In this document: positions 31,384 to 42,936 of the stretch, one piece after another
Layout of the letters: every line of letters starts with the position of its first letter
Position numbering within the stretch: position 1 is the first letter of the stretch
The notes under the pieces: model-generated
Told to the model about the DNA's origin: nothing
Seen by the model: the letters and a program-made list of their open reading frames with translations, nothing else
The model's database searches: none
NCBI GenBank assembly: GCA_018136815.1
Contig: CM030935.1
Coordinates: 6,570,325-6,634,324, forward strand
Direction of reading: 5' to 3'
Length of the DNA stretch: 64,000 nucleotides
Source of the DNA: Isochrysis galbana
Taxonomy: Eukaryota; Haptophyta; Isochrysidales; Isochrysidaceae
Program-made: the position numbers and the translations under genes

Positions 31384-34026
31384 AAGAAACAGTCCCATCG
31401 TCAGTAAGAGACAAAAACAAAACCATCCGCGCCCCCCCCTCCTTCTCCAAGAGACAGTCCCATCGACAGGAAGAGACAAAAACAAAACCATCCGCCCCCC
31501 CCCTCCTTCTCCAAGAGACAGTCCCATCGTCAGGAAGAGACAAAAACAAAACCATCCGCGCCCCCCCCTCCTTCTCCAAGAGACAGTCCCATCGTCAGGA
31601 AGAGACAAAAACAAAACCATCCGCCCCCCCCCCTCCTTCTCCAAGAGACAGTCCCATCGTCAGGAAGAGACAAAAACAAAACCATCCGCCCCCCCCCCTC
31701 CTTCTCCAAGAGACAGTCCCATCGTCAGGAAGAGACAAAAACAAAACCATCCGCCCCCCCCCTCCTTCTCCAAGAGACAGTCCCATCGTCAGGAAGAGAC
31801 AAAAACAAAACCATCCGCGCCCCCCCCCTCCTTCTCCAAGAGACAGTCCCATCGTCAGGAAGAGACAAAAACAAAACCATCCGCCCCCCCCCCTCCTTCT
31901 CCAAGAGACAGTCCCATCGACAGGAAGAGACAAAAACAAAACCATCCGCCCCCCCCCCTCCTTCTCCAAGAGACAGTCCCATCGTCAGGAAGAGACAAAA
32001 ACAAAACCATCCGCCCCCCCCCCTCCTTCTCCAAGAGACAGTCCCATCGTCAGGAAGAGACAAAAACAAAACCATCCGCCCCCCCCCCTCCTTCTCCAAG
32101 AGACAGTCCCATCGTCAGGAAGAGACAAAAACAAAACCATCCGCCCCCCCCCTCCTTCTCCAAGAGACAGTCCCATCGTCAGGAAGAGACAAAAACAAAA
32201 CCATCCGCGCCCCCCCCCTCCTTCTCCAAGAGACAGTCCCATCGTCAGGAAGAGACAAAAACAAAACCATCCGCCCCCCCCCTCCTTCTCCAAGAGACAG
32301 TCCCATCGACAGGAAGAGACAAAAACAAAACCATCCGCCCCCCCCCTCCTTCTCCAAGAGACAGTCCCATCGTCAGGAAGAGACAAAAACAAAACCATCC
32401 GCCCCCCCCCCTCCTTCTCCAAGAGACAGTCCCATCGTCAGGAAGAGACAAAAACAAAACCATCCGCCCCCCCCCCTCCTTCTCCAAGAGACAGTCCCAT
32501 CGTCAGGAAGAGACAAAAACAAAACCATCCGCCCCCCCCCTCCTTCTCCAAGAGACAGTCCCATCGTCAGGAAGAGACAAAAACAAAACCATCCGCGCCC
32601 CCCCCCTCCTTCTCCAAGAGACAGTCCCATCGTCAGGAAGAGACAAAAACAAAACCATCCGCCCCCCCCCCTCCTTCTCCAAGAGACAGTCCCATCGTCA
32701 GGAAGAGACAAAAACAAAACCATCCGCCCCCCCCCCTCCTTCTCCAAGAGACAGTCCCATCGTCAGGAAGAGACAAAAACAAAACCATCCGCCCCCCCCC
32801 TCCTTCTCCAAGAGACAGTCCCATCGTCAGGAAGAGACAAAAACAAAACCATTCGCCCCCCCCCCTCCTTCTCCAAGAGACAGTCCCATCGTCAGGAAGA
32901 GACAAAAACAAAACCATCCGCGCCCCCCTCCTTCTCCAAGAGACAGTCCCATCGACAGGAAGAGACAAAAACAAAACCATCCGCGCCCCCCTCCTTCTCC
33001 AAGAGACAGTCCCATCGACAGGAAGAGACAAAAACAAAACCATCCGCGCCCCCCTCCTTCTCCAAGAGACAGTCCCATCGACAGGAAGAGACAAAAACAA
33101 AACCATCCGCGCCCCCCTCCTTCTCCAAGAGACAGTCCCATCGACAGGAAGAGACAAAAACAAAACCATCCGCGCCCCCCTCCTTCTCCAAGAGACAGTC
33201 CCATCGACAGGAAGAGACAAAAACAAAACCATCCGCGCCCCCCCTCCTTCTCCAAGAGACAGTCCCATCGACAGGAAGAGACAAAAACAAAACCATCCGC
33301 GCCCCCCCTCCTTCTCCAAGAGACAGTCCCATCGTCAGGAAGAGACAAAAACAAAACCATCCGCGCCCCCCCCTCCTTCTCCAAGAGACAGTCCCATCGA
33401 CAGGAAGAGACAAAAACAAAACCATCCGCCCCCCCCCTCCTTCTCCAAGAGACAGTCCCATCGTCAGGAAGAGACAAAAACAAAACCATCCGCGCCCCCC
33501 CCTCCTTCTCCAAGAGACAGTCCCATCGACAGGAAGAGACAAAAACAAAACCATCCGCGCCCCCCTCCTTCTCCAAGAGACAGTCCCATCGTCAGGAAGA
33601 GACAAAAACAAAACCATCCGCGCCCCCCCCTCCTTCTCCAAGAGACAGTCCCATCGACAGGAAGAGACAAAAACAAAACCATCCGCGCCCCCCCCTCCTT
33701 CTCCAAGAGACAGTCCCATCGACAGGAAGAGACAAAAACAAAACCATCCGCCCCCCCCCTCCTTCTCCAAGAGACAGTCCCATCGACAGGAAGAGACAAA
33801 AACAAAACCATCCGCGCCCCCCTCCTTCTCCAAGAGACAGTCGCATCGTCAGGAAGAGACAAAAACAAAACCATCCGCGCCCCCCCCTCCTTCTCCAAGA
33901 GACAGTCCCATCGACAGGAAGAGACAAAAACAAAACCATCCGCGCCCCCCTCCTTCTCCAAGAGACAGTCCCATCGTCAGGAAGAGACAAAAACAAAACC
34001 ATCCGAGCCCCCCTCCTTCTCCAAGT
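31384..34026. repeat. Minisatellite, ~41 copies of a 63-66-bp unit
   Basis: The unit contains CCAAGAGACAGTCCCATCG, (T/A)CAGGAAGAGACAAAAACAA, AACCATCCGC, a C6-C9 run and TCCTTCT. Copies differ mainly in C-run length, at the T/A site and in GCGC versus GCC. A block at about 32944-33260 is homogeneous for the A variant, with 63-bp units early on, which implies local expansion. The unit has no stop codon in any forward frame, so giant frames of about 1000 codons run through it without implying a protein. Confidence 0.98.
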
Positions 34027-35686
34027 GTCAGAGCGAGGCTCATCTCACTCTTGGAGATGGCCTGCGAGGGCGCGCCGGCAGCTAGCGCGGAATGCGGTTC
34101 TTGCGGGGAGCTCATGGAGCTTTCCTCGGGGGTGACTACGGGCATGGTGATCGACGCACGACGCACGACGCACGGAGGGCGCGGAAGTGTGGAAGGAGGC
34201 TTGTGGGAGGTGGTGGCAGGCGACTGGGGGTGGCTCAGGCGCGTGCTTGGCTGGTATTGACTCGTTGACTCGGGGTATAGACTCGGGAACTCGGGGGGAC
34301 TCGCTTGGGAACACGGTGGGACTCGACGAAGTTGCTACAAAAACACTCACAAGAAACCCAAACCCCAACGACCTTGGGCTCAGAAAACTAACGTAAACAC
34401 TCCGGAATCATACGATAAACAAACCCTCCCCGTGCGACAAAGGCTGAGGTCGCGATCGCTCGTCATGCGCGAAGAAATACGGAAAGAGAGCGCAAAACTA
34501 CGCAAACGAAGGGTTCAAACTATCGTTAAAGTGAAAACTCGTCCGCTGAAGCCAACGCGGAGGGTCGAGGAGAGGTCCAAACTCGCGCGGGGGGAAGAAG
34601 GCGATGTGCAGAGAGACCTTCTAGACAAGCGACGAGCAAGGGGCGACGAAACAAGACGCGAGACGCGGGGCGCGTGCCATTCGTTCTTCCTTTCTTTCAC
34701 CGAAAACGCGGCGAAACTAACGTTAAACATCGGTACCCCCTCCGCGAGAATCGCGAAGAAGAACGGACGAGATGGAGGCAATCATCGAAGGAATCGCGAG
34801 AGGAATCGAAGCGAGGGGGGGAAACAGCGCGCGCGGGGGGGGAACGAACGACGGCCGGAGGAAACGAACCGCGCGCGGAGGAGAAGAACCTCGCGCGGGG
34901 GGGGGGAATAATATAACGGCCGGAGGCGACGGATGGCACGCCGAGAGGAAGAACCTGCCGCGGGGGGCGAGGGACCGAGGGCACCGCGGGGCAGCGTGGG
35001 AGGGCGCGAGGGTGATCTCGGAGCGAGATCGCGTCCTTTCCCTCGCGGAGCGCAGAGAGACCCCCACGGAACATCCTGGGACCGGAGAATGTTTTGGACG
35101 AAACTTCCCTCCGTCGGCCGAGGAGAGGAGGACGGAGAGAGAGAGAGAGAGAGTCTCGCAGAGCAACTGCGGAACGAGAAGTCGAAGTCATGCCGGTTTA
35201 TTACCTTAAACGAGCCAACAATTATAGTAACAGCAAAAACAAAATTCGAATCGCAAATTTCGAAACCAAAATCTGCAAACCTGGACTTGAGACCATGGGG
35301 AATCCGAATCTGTGTGTCTTGTGCGTCAGTGGCAACACGGGGAACTGTTCAATTGTAATTGTGAGCGCGTACCTTACACGAATATTCATGCCTACAGCCT
35401 TCAGATGGGCAGGAATACAACACCCCCCGACTTAAATCGAGACGTCTCCCGATGTCGAGCCAAGAGAGTTCATTTAACCATACGAGACGAGAGACTTAGA
35501 AGAGGAGGATTAACCCATGGATCCAAAGCGAGCACAAAATCGGCAGCTTAGCGCGGCGGCCCCCGATTTCGTACGCCACGTCCTACCACGTTCTCCCTTT
35601 TACAGGAGTTTTGCTCGGGCAGTTGCGCTGGGTCAGGCGCTGACGCGACGCTAATCATCCACTTCCGGTCGACTTAGCACTTAGCG
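34027..35686. other. Spacer and probable 3' flank/LTR zone of the gypsy element
   Basis: 34150-34330 holds short ACGCACG and GACTCGGG repeats. 34790-34980 has three degenerate GCGCGCGGGGG units resembling 5395-5575. 35190-35690 is AT-richer and should contain the 3' untranslated region or LTR of the minus-strand gypsy element, but I could not define LTR ends. Confidence 0.4.
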
Positions 35687-38600
35687 CTACGAACGTGAAC
35701 GAGAACGGGTACGACTTGAAGGCAGATCAGGAGGAATACGATTTGACTCTTGAACTCGACGTGGAACTTGATTAGACTGGGGACTTGAACTTGGACTTGA
35801 AGAGGAGTCTACAGCGGAGTGAGCTTGGGGTTGAACCGGACGGCGGTCGAAAGTGGTGTCGTACGACTCAACTAGATCAGCACAACGCCGAAGCAACTCA
35901 ATTCGAGACTCCCAAGTAGCTTCAGAACGAGGATAGCCGCGCCATTTGACGAGATACTTGAATGAAACTCCATCGCCCTTGCGATCGAGTAACTCTTCGA
36001 CCAAATACTCATCTCCAGCGAGCGGAGACGAATCGGTGACGGTAAAGTACGGACGAAGATTGGAAATGTGAACTTCATCCTTGACTTGACGATTTTCGAG
36101 ATCGCGTAGACGGTATCGAGTGGCCGAGATGGCTTCTTCTACTCGGTAAGGACCGGAGTAGAGGTATTGAAGTTTGTTGGCGTGGCCAGGGATTCGACGA
36201 CAAACTCTGTCTCCTTGTTTGAAGGTAACACCGAGTTTAGACTTTTGAGAGGCGGAGCGCATCGATTCACGTTGGGCTTCTTGAGTACTTTCGAGGGCGG
36301 AACGCCACGACTCGAGAAGCTTCTTATTGAGCTCGGTGGCGTAAGTGACGGCATCGGACGGAGGCCTAGATGGAAGCAACTCAAGAACAGGAGCAGGGTC
36401 AGCAAGTTGAGCTGGAAGACGAAGCTCCCGACCAAACAAGATAGCCGCGGGTGACTTGGGTACGACGCGACCGGCGGTCGCTCGCATAGACATGAGAAGA
36501 AACGGAAGGTGATCGACCCAATGGGCGCCGCCTTCATTGGAGACTCGAGTCATCGTGAGGAGAGTTTGTTGAGCTCTTTCTACTAGCCCTACGCCTTCGT
36601 GGCGATAGGCTTCAGTAGTGCTCAAGTCCGTGCCGGTCGCTTTGAGAATTAGGTCCACTAATCGAGAGCAAAGATTCGAGCCGGCGTCGGTTCGAAGTTG
36701 GCGAGGGACTCCATAACGAGATACGATGAGACGCATGAAGACGTCTAGACATTTCGAGGACGAGGGGTTACCGTTGCAAGGCTCAGCTTCAATCCAACGA
36801 GAGAGAGAATCGACGAAAACAATCAGCTTGTCAAAACCGGAGCGGCCGGATACGAAATCGTGAGTGGGCGCCATCGAAAGAATATCGCAATAGACGACGT
36901 CGAAAGGATAAGATCCGATGGAAAGACCGGATGGATGGGCGAGCGGTCGCGGTAACGGTTTGCCAAGAGTGCATTCGTGGCACTCTCGAACGTATTCCGA
37001 TACAGAGGCGGACATGCCAGGCCAGTACACTCGAGTACGAAGTAGGGTAGACGTCCTTGTCGCACCTGGGTGACCAAGGTGGTCATGGTAGGCGCGGAGG
37101 TACGTGTCACGAAGGGACTCCGGAATGTACAAACGAAGAGGAGCCTCTTCCGCTTCTGAGGAGCGGTAGTAGAGTAGGCCATCGCGAAGGAGGAATCGGG
37201 AACTTTTCTTCGACGACGAGCTAGAGTCAATCGAAGAGGAAGCTTTCGGAAGGATCGACTCGACTTCAGAAAGGATCGAGCTGGCGAGATCGTCGGTAGA
37301 GAGCGCTTGACGTAATTCGTCGGCATGAGGCACGCCCACATCGAGATACGAGGAGGTAATCGACTCCGAAGATTCCGATGCTTGACGAGCGAGCCTATCG
37401 CTTGCTTGTTGGCGGCGAGCGGTGAGGGTGGATGAAGTAACCGCGGCGGCGACTATGTCGTGAATTTCAGAAGAATCGAAAGAATGGGCGTCACTCTCCT
37501 CGAGATGGAGAGGATCGTGATCAGGCTCGAGAGCAACTAAGCGGGATAAGCCGTCGGCGTCCCAGTGAGTGACTCCAGGTTTGTGCACGACGTCGAATCT
37601 ATATTCGGCTAGCTTTAGGACCCATCGCATGAGGCGCGAGGCTGGACCACCGGTGACTTGATCTTTCATCGTGTGAAGCCAGCGCAAAGCTGAATGGTCT
37701 ACGACGAGGGTGAAGTGGCGACCCCAAAGATAAGGCCTCCAATTTCGGATCGATTCTAGCGCTGCTAGAAGTTCGATTTCAGTGACTGTCCAATGGCGCT
37801 CAGCCGGACTCAAGCTACGACCGTAGTATGCAACGACGCGCTCTCTCCCTTCGTCGTCTTTTTGGGCGAGGACGCCGGCGATGCCGAGCTTGCTAGCACC
37901 GTCGGTTTTAACGAGGAAAGGACGGTCGTCTCGAGGAGGTGCAAGTACGGGTTCTTCACAGATAGCTTGCTTGAGATCTTCGATAGCCTGTCGACAGGCT
38001 TCTGTTTGCGACTCGACCGGGACGTCGCACCCTTTCCGCGTGAGAGCGGTTAACGGCGCCGCACGGATCGCAAAACGACGGATGAAACGGCGGTAGTAGG
38101 AGCACAATCCAAGGAACGAACGGACGGCTTCGATCGAGTTGATTTGGGTTGGGTCGATTTTCGAGACAGCTTCCACTTTCTTGGGATCCATCCGAAGACC
38201 TTCACGCGAAACAACGTGGCCGAGATATTCAGCCGAGGTGGCAAAGAAAACGCATTTCGACATCTTGCAAGTGAGGCCCGCCCAGATGAGACGTTCCAAG
38301 ACAAGATCAAGACGGTGTAACATTTGTTGGAATGACGACTCTTCCCTGGCCTGCAGCGAGTCACCTACACCTGTCGACCAGGCGCCGACATCATCCAAGT
38401 ATGGCATACAAATCTCCCATGCCAGCCCACCGAGAACGGCGTCCATGAGGCGGCACATATACGAGGGACCGGATTGAACACCGAAAGGCAAGTAATTGAA
38501 CTCGTACTTGCCGCGATGAGTAGTGAACGCGGTGATATGTTTATCGGATTCTTTGATCGGTATACCCCAGAAACCAGATGCCAGGTCCAGGGTGCAAAGG

Positions 38601-39167
38601 AATAGAGAATCGAGGTTGCCTTGACCGGACGACAATCGGTCGATGGCTTCTACCGTGAGGGGAAGAGGGCTGTCCTCTAGACGAAGCTTGGAGTTGACGT
38701 CGCGATAATCTACGCAGAAACGTACGGAGCCATCCTTCTTAGTGACTAACACGACTCGAGAGGCCCACGACGAATTTGATTTCCTAATGATGCCCGCGGA
38801 CTCCATCTTGCAAACTTCGTCCTCTATGATCTTCTCACCCTCTCGTCCAACTCTAGACGGTGCGTGACGGTGAGCTTCGGCTCCGGGGTTGAGCGGTAGC
38901 TCTACCTCCATCACGTGAGTGTGATTCGGGTTAGTCGGGTCAATTGCGAAAGCAGCGATACGTCGGGCCAGTAGACGACGAACTTGTTCACGTTGGGGCA
39001 TCGAGAGACGGCCCTCGGGGTCGATCTTGGCTGCCTCGAGGAGCTTGCGTTGGTCCTCGTTGAGCGACTCAATCACATCCGGCGAGTTATTGTCACCGAC
39101 GCGGTGATAAGTTCCAGCGTGAATCTTGAATCGAACCTGTAGCGAAGCTACAGGATGGAACGACGGA
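35687..39167 (-). mobile_element. Chromodomain Ty3/gypsy retrotransposon pol (RT-RNase H-integrase-chromodomain)
   Basis: A continuous minus-strand frame from the gap edge to the stop at 35687. The reverse transcriptase has VDYRDVNSK, LDLASGFWG and YLDD (38401-38390). RNase H follows (FLVKTDGASK, TEIELLAAL, DHSALRWLHT). The integrase zinc finger is HLGHPG..CHECTLGK, and the catalytic core retains D, D and E (IVFVDSLSRW, RTDAGSN, GLVERAQQ). A C-terminal chromodomain (EYLVEELLDRK, YLVKWRGYPRSEATWE, about 35860-36010) is expected to steer insertion to particular chromatin. The frame is uninterrupted and all catalytic residues are visible, so the copy is young or recently active. The gag/protease part is lost in the gap. 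Confidence 0.95.
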
Positions 39168-39267
39168 NNNNNNNNNNNNNNNNNNNNNNNNNNNNNNNNN
39201 NNNNNNNNNNNNNNNNNNNNNNNNNNNNNNNNNNNNNNNNNNNNNNNNNNNNNNNNNNNNNNNNNNN
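39168..39267. other. Assembly gap (100 N)
   Basis: Exactly 100 N. It separates the gypsy pol from a hAT transposase end. The left edge has a perfect hairpin, CCTGTAGC-GAA-GCTACAGG (39137-39155), inside pol. Confidence 0.99.
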
Positions 39268-39478
39268 GCTGGGGTGGCGGTGGCGCGATAACGGCAAGCT
39301 TTTTCCAGCGTGGGCAAAGGCCGCACGAGTTGTCTTCGCTGTTTCCCCTAACTCTGCATCGTGTGAACGTGTCTTTTCGTTGCTCCGTGCAATGTATGGT
39401 GAACAACAATCCGGTGTGCTTTCCGATCATTTGCAAGTGTCCCTCATGAGTCGCTATAACAAGCGGATCGTGGGTTGA
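39268..39478 (+). mobile_element. C-terminal fragment of a hAT transposase (dimerisation domain)
   Basis: From the gap edge the frame reads LFPAWAKAARVVFAVSPNSA, SCERVFSLLRAMYGEQQSGV, LSDHLQVSLMSRYNKRIV and stop. This is the hAT C-terminal dimerisation signature (FP-AK-AR..S-N-AS-ERVFS..L). The catalytic part would lie in the gap. Beyond the stop, repeated GTCAACACT words (39828-39880) look like subterminal repeats. Confidence 0.85.
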
Positions 39479-40349
39479 GTGTGTGTGTCTCTGTCTAGTC
39501 ACGTCACCAGTTGTTGGCTTGCTTTGCACTACGCTGCGCGCCTCGCGCCTCCGCCGCGTCTCGCGCCAGCAAGTGATGCCTCGCGCCCAAATCTCAAATC
39601 ACTTGCGTGGCGCTGGCTGCTGTGCGCGACCGGCCGACGCTCGCACGCTCGCGTTGCGAACTGCACGTCGCCTGCGCGTTCCACCTGCGCGGCCCCGCGC
39701 TCAGCGACGAGGCGGCGCTCGCGCGCGTCCCGATGGGCATTTTGTCATGTGACCGCGCATTCCCTCGCGCGCGCTGCCGCGCTGCTCGCTAAAGCAAGCA
39801 GCAACTGCAGCACTTACAAATGGAAGTGCGTCAACACTGTGTCAACACTTGTTGTGCCCTGCGTCAACACTTGGAAGAGGCCAGATGGGTTAACACCTTG
39901 CCCAAGCTCCTGTAATGGGCCCTCGAGGGCGTGTCAACGTGAACCCATACGCCCTGCTCTCGATGCGGAGGTTCGCCTTCACTCGTCCGCGGTGGAGGAG
40001 GAGCCGTTGCCGATCCTTGCTCCCTCTCCCTCTCCTTCGTCCTCGTCCCCGTTCGTGCCGATGCCTCCTCTCTTGGAGACGTGTGCCTCCGTTTCCTTTC
40101 CGGACACGTTTACTCCAGAGGGTTGGCATGCCGCCTTGCGCCTAACCTGGTCAGGCCAGGAACGCCTCGCTTTGCTTCCGACTTCCGACGCCGCCATCTC
40201 GCCTAGGCTTGGGTGCCTTGCCGGACCTGCACCCGCCGCTGCCTCCGCTCGACCGCCCCGCTCGCCGCTCCGTTGCTGAGGTCATTGCCGACCATAAGTA
40301 GCGGCACGCCGCCTTCGTTCCCTCGGGTTTCACGCCTGTTCTCAACCAG
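39479..40349. repeat. hAT 3' flank and decayed retroelement leader
   Basis: 39826-39900 holds GTCAACACT/GGTTAACACC repeats. From about 39935 Ser/Pro-rich gag-like frames appear (EVRLHSSAVEEEPLPILAPS onward) and are broken by stops. Confidence 0.45.
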
Positions 40350-40834
40350 CCTGCTGTCGTCGCTTCTGTGTCCAGGGAGGTACCGGCGAGGCTTGTCTCC
40401 GACACGCCGCCTAGCCTCTACCCCCGTCACTGCCTATATGTTCGCGATCTTATCGTTTGTCGTCAATCTGCCGCGGGCCCTACTCGTTATATCGTCGATT
40501 CCGCCCTCGCCGTCAACAAGACTCTCGCGGACACGGGAGCCGGCCCCTCGGTGTCGCTGACGGCAATAGCCGCCTCACCCTTACCGTTAACGACCGTCGC
40601 ATACACACGACAGTCTCCACTCGCCCTCGTTCCACCGCGGCGCCGCTCGCCGTGGTAGCCGCCGTCGACCTGCCTGACCAAAGCGCTGATCCTCTCCTGG
40701 CCCTCGCTCCTTGCCGTTGCGCCCCTTTGTGGCCTGTCTCGCTCCTGTTTCGCTCCTTTGCACCTTGGGCCTTGCTCTGCCTTTGGTCCCTCCTTGCTGT
40801 CGTTCCCCCGCGCTCGTTCTCGCTCTCGTCGTAG
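40350..40834 (+). pseudogene. Broken gypsy protease copy with internal deletion
   Basis: SLYPRHCLYVRDLIVCR and TLADTGAGPSV match the intact protease ORF at 22546-24066. Immediately after PSV the sequence jumps to a part equivalent to DSRLSLIV..VSTRPRP of the intact copy, in another frame. That removes roughly 220 bp, including the second half of the protease domain, and ruins the frame. Confidence 0.75.
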
Positions 40835-41089
40835 GTGTTCGTCGTTGCGGACCTTTCCCCCGCGCGAAGCCTACCCTCTCTCCCCTTCCGGTTTACGCTC
40901 GTAGATTCCCTCCTTACTTTCTATCTACTCGTTCGCGGTAACCGCCGTTCGCCGTCGGCTCTTCCGTCGCATCATCGCTCTCTTGTCGGCTTTCTCTTCC
41001 TTGTTTCCTTCCTTCTGTGTCTTCCCCGCCCAAGTGGAGAAAGATACGTTAGTGTGGAGGAATGTTGGGTGAAAGTCAAGTGTGCGTGT

Positions 41090-41740
41090 CTCGGATTGTT
41101 GTCGGACTCATCGGATTGGTACCCTGTCGGCCTCTGTCGCCCTCGTCCCTCGTCCCAGTCGCTCCTCGCTCCCTCGTTCTCGCTCTCGCTCTCGCTCAGT
41201 CGTAACCAGCAATCTTACAACACCAACCAAATCCACTCACTCACCCACTCACCCTCGCTATCCGCTATGTCCGCTCCGTCTTCGCGCTCGCCCTCGCCAC
41301 TGCCCGCCATCCATCTTCCAACCATGAAAGATGGTCTGCCCGTCCCGCCCGCCAATGGCCAAAATGCCGTGCCTGCCGCCGCCTACCTTCCGTCCCGTTC
41401 GGTCCCTCCTGTTCCATCCATAACCTCCAATCCGTCACCGTCGCTCTCGCTCTCGTCGCTCTCGCTCTCGTAACACTCATACCCTACAGCCTCGCCTCTC
41501 CTCGCCAGCCCCTGCCATCAGAGCCCTCCTCACACTCGCCCTCGCCTCTCGCCGCTCGCTCGATGCCGCTTTCGCCGCCGTCCTCGCCCTCGCTCAAGCC
41601 CGCCTGCCCGCCTTCCTCTGCTGACGGGCCTCAGCGCCTCAGCCCGTCAGCACCTCCGAACTCGTCTCCTCCGCCGCGCCTGCCGCCGGCATGGCCCCTT
41701 CCTCATTGCCCTCAAGCCCTATGGGCCATCACAATTCGTC
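41090..41740 (+). repeat. Dispersed retroelement leader/gag-start repeat with GCTGACGGGC hairpin
   Basis: It contains a small Ser/Pro-rich frame (start MSAPSSRSPSPLPAIHLPTM at 41266). Then comes the segment homologous to 13487-13760 (reverse) and 45830-46130: (TCTCGCTC)n, GTAACACTCATACCCTA, a hairpin with longer loop (41620-41662), GCACCTCCGAACTCGTC and GGGCCATCACAATTCGTC. Confidence 0.65.
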
Positions 41741-42309
41741 AAACGTTTGGTGTGATGGCAGCCTCACCACATCCCCTCCCCGTGGTGGAGTGCCCTCGAG
41801 GGGGGCCTACGCATGAGGCAGCCAAGTGGAGGAAATATCGGGGGGAGGGACAGAGGTGCTAGGAGTGGGCGCCATGGCGAGTAGAGTAGTAAAATCTCTC
41901 TCTCCGCTCCTCGCTCTCGCCTTCCCCCCCGCCCCTCTCGACTCTCTCTCTCCCTCTCTCCTCTCCTCTCAGTTCGCCTGCTATCAGCAATGGGGCCCAC
42001 ACTCCGCCCCCCCCCCCCCTCTCTCTCTCTCTCCTCAAATGCTCAATGAACCACCCCGGAGATCTCGAGAGGTCTCCTCTTCATGCACGCGAGAAGCGAC
42101 GGCGCTCTTCTCTTTCTCTCTCGCGCGAACGGCTCATTAGTGAATGAAAGAAGGGGATGAGGAGGAGGAGAGAAGGGGGGGGGGGGGGGGGAGGGAGGGA
42201 GAGAGGGGGGGGGGGGAGAGAGAGAGAGAGGACTCTGGTGCTCAACGCCCACCACCAGAGGACTTTTCTCTCAAGAGGGCTTCATTTTCTTCTCTTACCA
42301 AGAAACAGA

Positions 42310-42340
<31 letters not shown>

Positions 42341-42936
42341 CTCGGGCCCTCCATTCCTGCGCCCCCCCCCCTCCTTCTCTCTCTCTCAGGGTTTCTAACC
42401 TTCTTCACACTAAATGTTCCGAGAGTTCGAGAGAGAAGAGTCCTTCTCCTCCCTCTCCTCTCTCTCTCGTCACACAGTCTCTCTCCTCTCTCTCCTCCCC
42501 TCCTTCTCTTACCTACTCTGGCCCTCTCTCTTCTCATCTCTGGTCGGTGCGTGCCCATCATCATCATGAGTATCTCTCTTCTTCTCTCCCTCCCTCCCCT
42601 CCCCTCCACACCCGATCCTCTCCTTTTTCTTCTCTCTTCTCTATTCTTCTTCAACTCTTACTCTTCTCCCTCTCTCTCCCGCAACGTCCTCACCCCTTCT
42701 GCGAGTCTTAACCCCCCTCTCCCCCCCTCTCCCTCCAAGACTGCCCCCCCCCTCTCCCTCCCTCCCTCCCTCCCTCCCACCCTCCCCTTTCGCCTCCCCC
42801 CCCAGCCCACTCTCTCCCTCGCCGTCTCCCCCCAGCCCCCCCTACACCCCCTCCTCCCCTCCCTCTCACCCCCTCTCCCCCTCTCCCCTCCCCAGCCTTT
42901 CTCTCCCTCTCTCCGTCTCTCCCTCTCCCCTCCTCA
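41741..42936. promoter_or_regulatory. Pyrimidine-rich leader region of the PP2C gene
   Basis: Apart from a GGGGA/GA block at 42145-42232, the plus strand from about 41890 to 42936 is overwhelmingly C/T and runs straight into the ATG at 42937. No protein-like frame occurs. Confidence 0.4.

Noticed and set aside
29549..31579. 676-codon minus-strand frame rich in Ser/Leu/Pro
   Set aside because: It is the translation of CT/GA simple sequence and overlaps the start of the coiled-coil gene in another frame.
31106..34135. Two overlapping ~1000-codon forward frames and many minus-strand frames across 31-34 kb
   Set aside because: They arise because the minisatellite unit contains no stop codon in any forward frame; the frames have no start context, no domain and mutually exclusive reading frames.
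39268..39529. Extension of the gypsy pol frame across the N gap
   Set aside because: The sequence right of the gap encodes a hAT transposase end on the opposite strand, so the apparent continuation is an artefact of reading through N.
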